Made by a program: the position numbers and the translations under genes. The notes below the pieces were generated by a model that saw nothing but the letters and a program-made list of their open reading frames with translations, made no database searches and was not told the DNA's origin. This document shows positions 1-12,155 of a stretch of 64,000 nucleotides of DNA, piece after piece. Origin of the DNA: Syncephalis plumigaleata (taxonomy: Eukaryota; Zoopagomycota; Zoopagomycetes; Zoopagales; Piptocephalidaceae); the NCBI GenBank assembly GCA_025201365.1, contig JAIXMF010000001.1, positions 186,001-250,000 on the forward strand. Reading direction: 5' to 3'. Within the stretch, counting starts at the first letter, position 1. Each line of letters opens with the position of its first letter.

Positions 1-230
1 ATCTCGATCACCTTCTCCGGGAGCCGGTAACGGACATGGTGCCAATAGAGAATGGTGGATTGGTGCAACAATGGCCGATGGTCGTAGACGATTCTATCGT
101 GTTCGTTCAAGGTAAGCATTAATGTTTACAATATTATAACATTGATTTGTATACTAATCGTCGTTGTTATTTTCTATATATTTCTAATAATAATAATAAT
201 AATAGGAGTCCATCTCCAGACAAACGATAG
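1..230 (+). CDS. 3' end of a gene with an SR/SP-rich tail (partial)
   Basis: The window opens inside an exon that reads on the + strand from base 2 to about 111, then a GTAAGC donor, an intron ending in TAG at 205, and a 25-bp last exon with stop TAG at 228-230. The visible C-terminus contains an SRSPSP motif at its start, a central stretch with REWWIGATMADGRRRFYRV, and ends RSRSPSPDKR. Serine-arginine/proline repeats of this kind are typical of splicing or RNA-binding proteins, but no RNA-binding domain lies inside the window, so the family is not identified. The splice join keeps the frame (AG + G gives Arg). Confidence 0.6.
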
Positions 231-612
231 TGGTAATTACTCAATTTTATTAACAACAACACAACAACATAATCATCATAATCATGTCAACACTGAGTGT
301 AGTGTAGTGTGTAGTGTGTTCTTTTTCTTCGTTAATTGTCATACAAAATTATATATGCGTTTTATATAACCTATTAAAACAAAACTCGCTTTAGTTTCTT
401 TTCTTTTCCTATTATATTACTGAAGCTCTATAGGTGGTTCCTACCATTATTAGTGTCAAATCTAGTTGGAAATAAGTATATCATGTTTTTTCATATTATG
501 AAACAGCTCATTTACTGATCAAACAAGGTAAGTTATTTTATTACGTAAATGATCATAATTATTACATGTTACAATAGATTCATTTATTATTTACAATTTA
601 TCTAGTTGATTA

Positions 613-1408
613 TCATTTCAATACCACTTGACCTAGCCTGTCTTGATCATCACCAACATTGCCATCTATCTCTAATGGGTAAGAAGAGGGATTATCACTT
701 TGTTGCATCTCTCTCAGTGCTTGTCTCATTAGAGCATAGGCGATCTCTGCTTGTAATGCATGTAAATAGTAATGCCTGACCAGTTTTACTTGAAGATCCG
801 CAATGTCATTCGTGTAACTTGTGTCTAAATCGGTATCATTCGACGAAAAGTCTTCATCGGATGGACATATCGTCCAGCTCCACTGGATGCCGACCCTTCC
901 ATCGTTCAACTCTCCAATCATTGCAAATGCCATTGGAGAGAGATCAAGCGAGAAAGGCGAACAACTGGGACAGGCGTCCATCACCTTTGCCACTACGTGA
1001 CCTTTTGGCCCATGGATACGTACGCAATGTCCACAGTATTTACTTCTTCGACGTGAATCCCCGTATAAATGCGAGGAAATGGCAACGATTAATTGACTCT
1101 CTCGACTGCTACTTCCCGTGCAAGCATCATCAAATGGCGTATAATAAGTGGCTACCGATCTACGTTTTGGCGAGGAAGTCACGCCAAATGAACGATTGAG
1201 AAGTTGTGCATTCGTTGAAAAGTGGCAATACCATGAAATGAATGTATCCTCTTATGATCCATTATTGATCATTGACTAGTTTAGTTAGAGATGCATTGCT
1301 ATTGTTAGTATTACTGTCATTGACATGATTGGCATTCACCGGATGTAGTATATGGAAAAACCAACTGTAAATGAGAAGTATAATTAAATGATATAGAGTA
1401 AGGTTCAT
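613..1408 (-). CDS. secreted expansin-like double-psi beta-barrel (DPBB) protein
   Basis: Two exons are inferred. Exon 1 starts at the ATG at 1406-1408 and encodes a signal peptide (MNLTLYHLIILLIYSWFFH...). A GTAATA donor near 1314 and a TAAG acceptor near 1256 remove about 57 nt and keep the frame. The body holds an RlpA/barwin/expansin-like fold: TYYTPFDDACTG at the start of the barrel, a YCGHCVRIHGPKG strand, and VVAKVMDACPSCSPFSLDLS, which carries the conserved Asp and Cys pair of the family. The C-terminal about 70 residues after the barrel are acidic and helical, with no recognised domain. Such proteins loosen or bind wall polysaccharide and lack hydrolase activity in known relatives. 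The intron is inference; the DPBB core is clear. Confidence 0.75.
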
Positions 1409-2313
1409 TTCCACTAGAGTAAACAAACAAGTAAACAAACAAATAAACAAACAAAGCTAATGGCTTTTAATACAATGACGACGTGTAGATTGAATGTAGA
1501 CTACATCTATAGGACAAACCAAAAAAGAATGCATACTATCAATTATTGCTATTATTATAGATATGCCATCTCCTACAATGATATACGCTATCGATAAGAA
1601 TGCCTAGCCTACAATTTCATGGCTATTCTGAAGACCGCGTAACCAATCTCTAAAGATCAGTAAGGAGACGATGACCGGTCTCCCTGTCCCACACCCCTTA
1701 CATAGTATTTATGAAAATCGATATTATTATTATTACAAGTCATGGCAAAATGTTATTCCAAAGCAAAGTAATATCAATAGATTCGATAGATTGTAACTTA
1801 CTAATATCATACGGTGGTATAGTAGAGACTACACATTAATGTATTAATTGATTCACTATGAATGGTATGCCCCATTAGTTGATCATCTAATTGTATTGCG
1901 AGTTATCAATAGTGATGTATTATAATTTATAGTAAATGAAATACCTAGCAAAACAAAACAACAACAACACAACACAACAACAGTAATAATAATAATAATA
2001 ACGAATGATAACCCATGATGTAATCTAAACTGCCATTTCTTTTTTAATCTCAAATTGGATAAAGTGAGCTGTTTGCAAACTACAATATTATACCAGGATG
2101 AGAGAATAAACGGCTATAAATCAGCATAACTATGTATGTATATGTGTATATATAAATGTGAATATAGTATAAGAGACAACATGTGGAAAACTAAATGGCA
2201 AAAAAGTCAGGCACAATCAAAACACAAACGAAACTAACGCAATATACCCGCGTGATGCCACTAAACCGACAACTAAATAACGCAATCGCTTTGCCTGACT
2301 CTATCTATGGCTT

Positions 2314-3353
2314 TTACAATATAATGCAGCAATTGGTGGTGTTGTCCTGATTATCATCATGAGAGTTTGCCTTATGATTGCCGGGCTTTTTAGGCACACG
2401 ATCCTTGCTGTAGCCGAGTGCTCCCGAGAATAGTGCCGCTCGTGTAGCGTGTTCAAACACTTTATCCACATGATAGCCTGTAAGCGCACTACATTCGATA
2501 TGTCGTTTAGCGCCAATCTGCTTTGCTATTTCCGCTCCTTGCTCGACAGTTACAAATTGATCGATAGGTTCACCGCGACTCAAACGCTCCTCGCGTAAAT
2601 CACGCTTACACCCGACTAGGATCACTGGACAACCCGGACACTCTCGTCGTACCTCGTCTATCCACTAGGATTTGTAAAGAATATCATATAACCAATCAAT
2701 TATTAATGATCAATCCTAATATACCAACAATATATTACATACTTTAGAGGTAACATTATCTAGTGAATCTGGTGTATCGATGGCATAAGCAATTAAAATT
2801 ACATTGGAATGAGGATAAGCCATAGGGCGAAGACGCTGATGATTATAATTAGTATTAATTAATAATTAATATGCAAATTATTGATTTCATTTGACAAGCA
2901 TACTTACTTCATATTCTTCTTGTCCACTGCAGCAAAAAATCAACAGCAAAAATGATGATCAGCCATTTGGGAATAATAACTCCGCCATTTTCATTAATCA
3001 CTCCACTTACGCTGTATCCCAAAGCGACAAAGACACGTATCGACCATCTATCCGAAGTTCTGCCACGAAATGCTCAAATACCGTTGGTACCTACAAAGTA
3101 ATCATGATAGAGTAGGCATTAAGACATTTGCTACGAAATACGTAACACTACTCACATATTCCTATATGTATATGTATTCATTCATCGATTCATGGTATTA
3201 TCCGTTAGTATAAAGACGATGGTAATATCAATAGTAAAAACGACTTACATGGGGGAAACGACCTCTATGAAATACGGTTAATAAGCAAGTCTTGCCACAG
3301 GCACCGTCACCAACAATAACTAGTTTACGCTTGATAGGTTCATGGGCAGACAT
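2314..3353 (-). CDS. RHO1: Rho1-like small GTPase
   Basis: Five exons (3249-3353, 3011-3090, 2908-2926, 2743-2835, 2314-2664) join in frame. Motifs in order: P-loop GDGACGKT, effector region [17 protein letters not shown] (G3), GCKRDL (G4), [10 protein letters not shown] (G5), a polar tail and a C-terminal CIIL CaaX box whose final Leu predicts geranylgeranylation. The Rho-specific insert is present after G4. Family members switch actin polarity and beta-1,3-glucan synthase at the plasma membrane, which fits the wall genes nearby. The 19-nt third exon is unusually small. RHO1 versus another Rho (RHO2/RHO3) is not settled by eye, but the P-loop and effector residues favour RHO1. Confidence 0.88.
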
Positions 3354-5257
3354 GTTGTCCAGGGTCTACTAGCCGACGAATCAGTATGATAGAGCTACTA
3401 ATATGAACACTACTACTATTATAATTATACCTCCACCACTCTTTACAGAATAGATTATAGGATGGTGTTTTTTGATGGTAAATTATAATAAACTAAACAG
3501 TTAATAGAAGATAGTGTTGTTGTTGTTAATCAAGATGAAGATGAGGTACCAATACAGTGCAATGTAATCCACGATAGAATATATAGGAAGAGGAAGCGGT
3601 GATGATGTGGTGATAGTGCTGGCGTGTAAAGACAACTGTAGAATAGGAGAATAAGAAATCTCCGGGAGAGAATCCACCAGAATTAACCGCGTATGGGTGA
3701 AAGGGGGATTGACTAATGCTTATGGTAGTGTAGTAGTAGCAGTAGCAGTAGTAATAATAGAGTGTAATAACAACAATAACAATAACAACAATAGTAAGTG
3801 GTAGTAGTAGTGGTAGTGGTAGTAGGGGGGAATAGCCACAGTTGTCGTATTCTTTCAGTGAATAGCCAAGAGAGCAAGGGAGAGTACGATGAAGCAATAA
3901 AGTGAGTGAGCCACTCTAATCCAAAGGAATACAACAATACCGAATTACCTAGCACATAGAAAGACAGACAAGAAACAAGAAACAACGACTAGATATAGGT
4001 TGAGCAAGTGGTTAATAATGAGTACTGTCACACTGATGACAACAATAAAACAAGACAGAACAAGATAAGAGACAAGACAAGACAAGTCGTAGTGGTATGA
4101 CTGGTAATGCAAGAAAGAAAAGAAAAGAAAAGAGCACAAATACGATCTAAAGAGAAAAGCGAGAGTAGAAGAAATCTCCACTATCAATTTACTATTGGAT
4201 CGTTTGTTAGAATAATAGTATAAAAAGACACGCACAAGAGCTAATTGAACAATAGCAATATTGATATATAAGAGCGTGTATGTAAATTCACTGTTATATA
4301 ACCTAACGAGGAAAGAAAGAATTGACTAGGGATGCGCGTAGTTTTCACCGTCAATCATACGAGACAATGCCAAGCGCATAGTGTTGTAGTGATAAATAGA
4401 ACGTAAAACGATAACCGTGCGGGTTATTTATTTATCAAGTGACACGACAATACTAGTAAACTAGGCGGCTACGCTTCATGATAAAGTTATTTATAGACAA
4501 ATAGGCCAAATAGATGACAATAAGGGCAAGTAATGATTATTGTCCTTACGAAGATTGAACACGACAAGAAACAAGCGGAGATGTTATCGCGTGGTTGGAC
4601 AGAATTACGTTGTTAATTATACCATCAACGTTAGTGTGTGGTTAGGTCGGTAGTTCGGTAGTTCGGTAGAAATGTAACCATTAGTAGCTGTAGTTGTTGT
4701 TGTATACACAAGAGATTGTTATATTTACCAATACTCGATGAATAACTATGTCTACTGTAGTGATTATGTTTCGTATTAATGTGGTGGTGATTATACAACA
4801 ATATGAGTGGGGTATGCCACCCATTGAAGCCAGTGATACTCCTCACCTCCTTGCCCCCGGATTTCTTCTATAGTCTATACTGGAGATTTGCCATCACTTT
4901 TCAACACTAGTTTATGATGACATTCATGACATGATTCAACAGAATAGAGTAAAAGCTATTCAGTAAGTAATTAATATAGTGTATAAATTTGTAGATGTAT
5001 ACGCGATAATCACACTATAGAAGAAGTAATTTATTAAGTAAATTAGCCCAGAACAACCTATCACAATATATATGTATGTATATGTATTATATATTTCACG
5101 TATAATTTATATGACGCGTACGAAATAAACACAAAGATGAAGAAAGAGATTATAGTATATAAATCATGTATCCATTGCTAATAATATGAACGAATATCGT
5201 AAATTAGATCTATATGCATGTTCATTGCGATCATCATCATCATCATCATCGACATTA
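3354..5257. other. intergenic stretch without a recognisable gene
   Basis: Nothing convincing was seen. It holds purine-rich and TAG/TTG trinucleotide tracts (for example 3720-3830) that open meaningless frames, and AAAGA/GACAA repeats near 4050-4130. It probably includes the 5' flank of the Rho gene and the 3' flank of the Kre9-like gene. Confidence 0.5.
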
Positions 5258-5968
5258 TTAGACAAAGAGAGAGACGATGGCTCCCAAACCAGCGAGCAAT
5301 ACTGAGGATAGTACAGCCTCGGCACCATAGGTCGACGACGAACCAGCTGTGGCATCCGTGTCCTTCGTTGGCCTTTCCGTCTCTGTGGCATTGACGACAA
5401 CAGTTGCTACAGGTGGTGTCGCCGTAATAGAAGGTGATGCCGTAGCCGAAGCACTACCGCTAGCAGACTTGCTGCCACTATTCGACGCCGAGCCAGTTGG
5501 CGATGATGGCGCGCTAGTCTTGCCTGTGCCAGTGCTGACCGAGCTACCAGGAGGCAATTCAACATCGGATGGGAAGGTGCCCGTGCCACCGGTAAGCGTG
5601 AAACGTGTACTCCAGATAATGGTCTCGGAGCCACCGGTACTTGGTGTGAAGCGTAAAAAGTACACTTTGCCCGATGGACCAATATCGGCGGGAATGGTGA
5701 ATTTAATGGAGCCATCGCTACCCTTAAGATTGGTGCCGATAACGGCTAGGGTCTTCTGTTTGGCATCCGTACCGGTTTGCAGTTCCAGTTTAAACGAGCT
5801 AATGTCATTGATGTTGGGTGCGTTTTTGTTATCTGTCCAGGTGATCGTCTGCTCGGTACCAGCGGGCCACACGGTATCACCGACAGGATAGGTGGGGTAG
5901 AAGTTGGCTAATGCCGGAGTGGCGGCCAGCGCAACAGCCAGCGATGAAGCAATAATAATAGATTTCAT
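5258..5968 (-). CDS. Kre9/Knh1-like Ser/Thr-rich GPI-anchored wall protein
   Basis: A single exon of 236 codons. Residues 1-21 are a signal peptide ending ATPALA. Residues about 22-130 match the Kre9/Knh1 N-terminal beta-sandwich family: YPTYPVGDTVWPAG, QTITWTDNK, and SGKVYFLRFTPSTGGSETI near the end of the domain. Residues about 135-215 are a Ser/Thr/Ala-rich stalk suited to O-mannosylation. The last about 20 residues are hydrophobic (LLAGLGAIVSLFV) after a small-residue site, a GPI-attachment signal. Known relatives support beta-1,6-glucan and wall assembly. No family member is a proven enzyme. Length and architecture are typical. Confidence 0.85.
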   Translation of the reverse strand: MKSIIIASSLAVALAATPALANFYPTYPVGDTVWPAGTEQTITWTDNKNAPNINDISSFKLELQTGTDAKQKTLAVIGTNLKGSDGSIKFTIPADIGPSGKVYFLRFTPSTGGSETIIWSTRFTLTGGTGTFPSDVELPPGSSVSTGTGKTSAPSSPTGSASNSGSKSASGSASATASPSITATPPVATVVVNATETERPTKDTDATAGSSSTYGAEAVLSSVLLAGLGAIVSLFV

Positions 5969-7151
5969 TATGAAATTATAATGTAAGAATGTAGCGGTGG
6001 ATTAGCTAATAGGAACTAGAGGATCAATGACCAAACGGTGTATTATTACTAAAGGTATAAGTAACGATAGTAAGGGTGGTAATAAGCTTGTGATGTGCGA
6101 CAGGCGTACTAGTATTATCGAGTCAACCGTTATCCTATTGGGATATTATCGTTGAACGATACTGTAAATGGTAGAATAAAATATTGAAAGAATAAAGAGA
6201 ACAGTGAGAGAAAGAGAGAAAGAAAGAAAGAGAGAAACGGCAGTTATATGCGCAGCCTAAATAGATGGACACACAATTTGGCCTTTCTCTTTAAAAGGAG
6301 AATCAAGCCAGAAGGGGCCGTGATATAGTCGTGCATATGCGTGTATGTATGTATGTGATGAGTTCACATGTGTTGAAGTGTGGAATAGCTTTCTTTGATG
6401 TGTATGGCATAATAGTACAACAACTACGAGTTTTACTATTAGGGCTATGGTGGTGTATAACGTGAATGGACATATCACTTCCATTTTCTATTGAAGCCCA
6501 ATTTGGAAACACGGAGTAGAGCATTTGGCAGCAGTTATATACACCTGCCAACCGAACAAGTCTCTTGTGACCAATGCCGATCCAATCCTTAAGTGGGACC
6601 TATAGTGTATTAGCTTATGATATAAAAACTTTATTAAAAACTCTCACTCATACATATACATATACAAGTATGCAACGCCAGATTGACAGATGCTGCTATT
6701 CATGTAAAAAAGTATGATCTTGCCCTGACAACCATAATGTTATTCATCATATTATGATACAAGCATGACATGCTAATCATGCCGCGTGCAAGTAATGAGA
6801 AATCTTGATTCTATTAATATACACGCCAATGTAGAGTCCGCCTTCCCATCATTGGCAAGGTAGGCCTCCTTCTTCTTCTTCATCTATCGGGAATAAGCGC
6901 ATACAATATAGAATTGACATACCGATTAAAGCAGGTCTATCAACATAGTAAAAAAGTTTGTATAAAAATAAATAAATAAAATTACCTAGTTGAATGAAAT
7001 GTCAATCATACTAGTAGTGTACATTCACACAAGACAAACCATATCAGTGTGGAAAGCATAAGATTTATTGAACCTAGCCATTAAGTGCTACTATAGTAGT
7101 CGTAGTGGTCGTAGAGTACTAATAACCTGCATTATGTCTTGTCAGCCTTGC
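5969..7151. other. intergenic stretch without a recognisable gene
   Basis: Short frames at 6257-6551 have no domain, signal peptide or splice pattern that I trust. A GAGA/AAAGA purine run lies near 6200-6235, probably in the 5' flank of the Kre9-like gene. Confidence 0.45.
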
Positions 7152-7592
7152 TTATGATGTAGCAGAACCGGGCGATGGTGTACGAGTAGGTGGCGCGCTT
7201 TTACTGCAATCCCAAGGTTGCCAGTCGTTTACAATGGGAGACAATGGTACTTGGAATCTGCCTGGCTTACGGCCGTATATATTGTAGAGACCCTCGGTAG
7301 CTAGACTGATTTGACCGTCTTTACAAGTGGGACATAGACCGGTCACATTGGCTACAATACCGACACCGGCTGTGTTTGGGATGGGTGGTACATAAATACA
7401 GGTGTAACACTTTTCGAGCGAGAAATCACTGGTGCTTAGCTGAGCAGCTATGATGATTGGTTTCGTGGTGGTAGGACAAGTGGTGGATGTTGTAGTGGCA
7501 GTGGATGTAACGCTGGGTACAGCATGCGTGAGCGTGATTGCTGCAAGGAACACCGCACTAGTGGCAAGCAGGGTACGAGTGAGGAGATGCAT
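7152..7592 (-). CDS. small secreted DPBB/barwin-like protein
   Basis: A single exon of 146 codons. Residues 1-24 form a signal peptide ending THA, followed by a Thr-rich linker. The rest resembles the short RlpA/barwin DPBB: CYTCIYVPPIPN, VANVTGLCPTCKDGQISLA, LYNIYGRKPGRF and a terminal DWQPWDCS. The usual VxDxCxxC pattern reads VTGLCPTC, so the conserved Asp is replaced by Gly, unlike the DPBB gene at 613-1408. Four Cys could form two disulphides. The role is probably wall or polysaccharide binding, by family resemblance only. Confidence 0.65.
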   Translation of the reverse strand: MHLLTRTLLATSAVFLAAITLTHAVPSVTSTATTTSTTCPTTTKPIIIAAQLSTSDFSLEKCYTCIYVPPIPNTAGVGIVANVTGLCPTCKDGQISLATEGLYNIYGRKPGRFQVPLSPIVNDWQPWDCSKSAPPTRTPSPGSATS

Positions 7593-9753
7593 GATGATGA
7601 CGCTGGTTTCGTATCAGTTAGATCGTTGACCGTTCACAATGAACAATCGTCTGCGTGGTTAGGAGAGAGAGAGAGAGAAAGGATAAGGGAGAAAGCGAAA
7701 GAAAGAAAGAGAAACGTTATTGCAAAGACAATCAGAATTGAACAATACTGCTTGTCAAATAGTTAACAACAAGGATGTGATGAGGAATAAACGTGTACAA
7801 CAGCATTGAATATCACTCATTATATACTCGATAAGCGACTCTATTCGACGATATCATGACAAATAGTTCAGCGTACGTTATTCTATGTGTAGGAGTGTAG
7901 TTTACTATTACAAACTAAACACCGATTATACAAACTAAACCAAATCCACTTAGTTTCAGTAATGATGCCCCTTCATTCAGCTCCGGTAGTTTCTGGTCAA
8001 GATGCTCAGCAGTATTTATAGTATTATCATTACCTGAATAGTGACGACATAAACATTGGTTTCAGTCGTCAGTCAGAACTAGCAATCAAGTTGCCTTTGT
8101 AGATGTCATCGTCTACTACGCGGAACAAAGGATATAGAAAATACCGCGTCATTGTTAACGGATAAATATCAATTGCAATGGCGAATGTTACATAGAATAA
8201 CTAAATAGGACAGATCAATCGGAGGCATCCATTGGCGCAATTCTAGTACAATCGACGTTTCAATGTCGGTCGAGTAATTTAGTATTGCGCATGTTTCAGG
8301 CAAGCAAGCAAGTATGTAATAATTGATTATTTCAATAGTAACAAGAATAAATGCATAATCAAATGTCAACTAGCTGTAAACACTGTTGCAGCTTTTGTTC
8401 ACCATTGAATGTAATGCCATGTTTTACATTTTATTGGTAGGATTACTCGTTCCACCATTACCGTCTTATGTGCCACACGTGTTATTGGATATTTTTGTCA
8501 AACTCCGCTGAAAACTCCGTCAACATGATCATCTAATTGGGCATCTCCTTAATAGACAATGCAATAGGACAGAGAAATGGTTTTAGCCTTTGGTGACATG
8601 TCCGTTGATTCATGCCAACAAGTATTGAATACCGTCGCCTATAGCACTCGTTCTACGTGGAAAGTGTATCAGAACATCAAGGGAACCCACTCCTTATTCC
8701 ATTGAATTGTATGAATGTGGTCGGTAAAGAAAAAAGACACAAGATCGTGGCATGTGTACACTAGAATGGCTGACTCTCCATCTGTCTGTCTGTCTGTCTA
8801 TTTGTATTGTTCAACAACGAGAATGTAACTCCCGTTTCGGTCATGGCCAGTTCGCCTTATTCCATGTGATGTTGCCTATGTTTTTTTCTTTACGTCGCCT
8901 TATTTGCGACTTTTCGTGAGCTAGTATTACTGTTACCATTACTATTATTATCATTGATTACTCGATTGCCTTTGATATTATATCACATCTATACTCGTTC
9001 ATGTATATGAAGTAGTATATTGACAGGTTCATTGTTGCCGGTTAAACAATGAATAAAACACAAGCTGCAAAGTTGCAACCATGACTACTAAAAATATCAT
9101 TAATCACATCATGCATGATCACATTTATATGCCTAACCATGATGTGTGTGTGATGTATGTGTATACGAATATCAATATACAGCTGATATGACTGGGCATG
9201 TCGCCTTAGTCTTGTTATTGTCACTTTCTACCTAGTTAGTCAGTGAGCATTAGCGTCTCTTCCTATAGGCTAACGTGCAGCGTGTTGTAATCCTGTAAGG
9301 ATAATCCTCACTCGAGCCATAATCTGCCAGCGTTGAGGTGTCTCATTCTATGTTGGTGTGTGTGGAAATACGCACACCCACCCACCCCGGAAAGTTACAT
9401 CCTTACCACCTCTCCTTGTCGATGAAACCCCATTTCTGTCCTGCTAACCACATGGCCACCTATAAAATTCGGTGTTATTTCATCGTGCTCGCTGTACATA
9501 ACGGTACATCCATTGGTTGAACGACAATAACTCTGCCTATTGCCCCATTAGCCTGCGCTCTTTTACGTTTCTCGTCTTTTGTTCTACTTATACATCTTGT
9601 TCTTGCTTCATTCCCTCTACTCGTCTACTAGGGACTTTTTGTCACTTATCAACGTACCTCTTATTATTATAATTACTACTATCGCTGTTATTATTATTAC
9701 CACTACTACCACTACTATCACTAGTTACTCTTTCCTAGCTTTTAAAGACGAAT
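7593..9753. other. 2.2-kb intergenic stretch, no gene recognised
   Basis: It contains a GAGA run (7663-7680), scattered CTGT and ATTACT runs, and a pyrimidine-rich tract from about 9540 that probably belongs to the promoter and 5' UTR of the GH16 gene. The open frames are short and of low complexity. Confidence 0.45.
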
Positions 9754-11156
9754 ATGCACTCTCAGGTAGGTGTACGTTCTATTCTCCTTTACACAGTGGT
9801 CGGCCCTTCCCTTAACAACAACAGCAATAGTTAGTGCAGAGCTGCTGCTGTTGTCGTTATTATTACTTTTCATTCCTAATATCTAACCATTGATTTACTT
9901 TATCTTTTCTCTTTCACCATTTATAGATAATTGTTCCAGCCGTCCTATTATTCTTGGCCTCGGCCTTGATAACAACCGCCGATGCTAAATGTGGAGAGGG
10001 CGGCAACAAGTGCGACAAGTTCTCACCATGCTGCAGTGGTGGCTACTGTGACTCTAAATTGAAGTTCTGTGCCGTTGACTGTAACTCCGAGGGCTCCTAC
10101 AGTGCGAAATCCTGCTTCCCCCGCCCCGGCTGCAAGAGTTATAGCACTCAATTCGGTGATGCCAAAAAGTTGACGCCACTCGATGACTACGACGGCAACT
10201 ACCAGAAATACGAATTATACAGCGACTTCAAGCCTAATTACGCTCTCATCAACAGTAACGGCGAGTTGCAATTGGATTTGAAGTACCGAGGTGACCAGAA
10301 GAACGAGGCTGGCAACTATGGAGGTTTCGGTGCCACCGTTACTTGGACCCGGTAAGTAGCAAGCGATTTGGTAACAACGCTCGCTGGATAGATGGATAGT
10401 TGCTTTCTCTCCTTCCTGTTTACTAACCAATATGTATTGCCTCTTTTTTCGTTTAGATTCATGCTATACGGTAAAGCTACCGTTGAAATGAAGTCTGCCT
10501 CGGTTTCACCAGGTGTCGTCTCGTCGTTCATTACCAAATCACCAGAAGGTGATGAAATCGACTTTGAATGGGTCGGTAAGGATCCAAAGGAAGTCCAGAC
10601 CAACTTCTACTACCGAGGCGAGCTTGACTACACCAAGGGTGCGCACCACAAGGTGACCGATGGTGATACGAGCAAGGAATACCACAAGTACACCATCGAA
10701 TGGACACCCGAATACGTTGCTTGGGGTGTTGACGGCAAGGAAATCCGTCGACTTGCCAAGACAGCAGCTAACAAGAAAGAGGACGGCTCCTTCAAATACC
10801 CTGACAGCCTATCTCGCGTTCAACTCTCCATCTGGGATGGTGGTATGGGTCTCAAGGGTACGGCCGATTGGGCTGGCACGCCAACCGACTGGTCCGACAA
10901 GAACAAGGTCTACTCCATGTACGTCAAGAGCCTTACCATCGAGTGCGCTAACTCCGTCTCGAACGAGACTTCATGGCCTCCTGCCGGCTACGGTCCAGAA
11001 AAGATCGATGACGGCAAGAGCGGCAAGAAGGGCGGCAAATCTGGTAGCGGTTCTGACGCCGGCTCGGATAGTGCCTCGGCCATCACCGTGTCCAACACCA
11101 TCTACACTTGTGGATTCGCCCTCGCTGCTGTCGTTATTAGCGTTATTGCTTTCTAA
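9754..11156 (+). CDS. CRH-type GH16 chitin-glucan transglycosylase
   Basis: Three exons are inferred: 9754-9765 (only 12 nt, MHSQ), 9927-10351 and 10457-11156. Joining them gives a signal peptide ending TTADA. Residues about 20-70 are a Cys-rich CBM18-like chitin-binding module (CGEGGNKC, CCSGGYC). The GH16 domain follows, with the catalytic EIDFEWVG (ExDxE) motif at the start of the third exon, then YHKYTIEWTPEYVAWGVDG and SIWDGGMG. The C-terminus has a Gly/Ser/Lys linker and a hydrophobic GPI tail. Known Crh1/Utr2 proteins cut chitin and transfer it to beta-glucan in the wall. The 12-nt first exon is inferred from the in-frame ATG and the GTAGGT donor. Confidence 0.9.
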
Positions 11157-12155
11157 TTAACAGCAATGATATAATAACCTATTATTGTTACGGTCGCAAC
11201 TAATTATAACTTACTATATTCGCGTATCTGTTCTTTGGGTTATTTTATAGCTATATTATCTTTCTTATCGGTGGATATAATCTTCAGTAGGCAATAAATT
11301 ATTGTTTTATACGTAAAAAAACAGTGCATACATGCGTTGCAGTTGAAATGAATTCATATATATAAGTATTAACTAGTGATACTGGCACAATGTACTGAAA
11401 TGAGAATCGTTTAATGACAATAACAGCGGATTATGGATACACCATTATCCAGCATGAGCAATGAGTACCCCCGAAATGCGAAATGAGATTATTTGAGCTC
11501 ATTTCGCGATTGGGGAAGCGACGGCCGAGTAAACTGTATTTTGAAGCGTGGGAAAGAAGAGCAAAGTAATTTTAGTATTTTAAACGAAAACCATTCGACC
11601 CAAGTCGATGCGAAGGAGGAACGAGTAGAACGGAGTAAAGCGAAGAGGAAAAGCTATGAGAGGAATGAGAGAACTTGACGAAGTGAATGAGTAAAGAGAA
11701 ACAGTAATGAACAGAACGAGAGAAGTGAATGAATAAAGAGAGAGAGTGGTAGAACTATTAGAATAGACACGTTAACACTTGTAATATGAAAGTAATCATA
11801 GTGTTGCCGTCAAGTAGAACCATGTCAATGACACTTGATGATACAATTTACCATAATACTATGACATCATGTTATTTCATTTTTTTAGTTTAATAGTTAT
11901 TTGCTACAATATATTGTGTAGTGTAGTGTAGTGTAGGAACACTAGTGCAACAATCATGTACTGGTCAATCTCGACAGTATATAATGGAGCGTAAAAGTAC
12001 AATGATCATATGGGATAGGCACGCTATAGTCGACAGGTCGCAGCTTTTGACACTCGGATAGAATACGACCTCTTCCAGTTCCACGAGTAATTCCTCGCCA
12101 CTGATCCAATGATCTCGCTGTAGTTGTCGCTGTTCCCGTTCCAAGTAACGATCCT
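11157..12155. other. intergenic stretch without a recognisable gene
   Basis: The region is AT-rich, with a purine-rich GAGA/GAACGA tract at 11600-11750 and a TGTAG repeat near 11915-11935. The short + strand frame at 11493-11678 is purine-repeat translation, not a credible protein. Confidence 0.45.

Noticed and set aside
3526-4235. Tyr/Leu/Thr-rich minus-strand ORFs
   Set aside because: Translation of trinucleotide tracts in intergenic DNA.
5349-5891. 180-codon + strand ORF
   Set aside because: Antisense shadow of the Kre9-like gene; no independent support.
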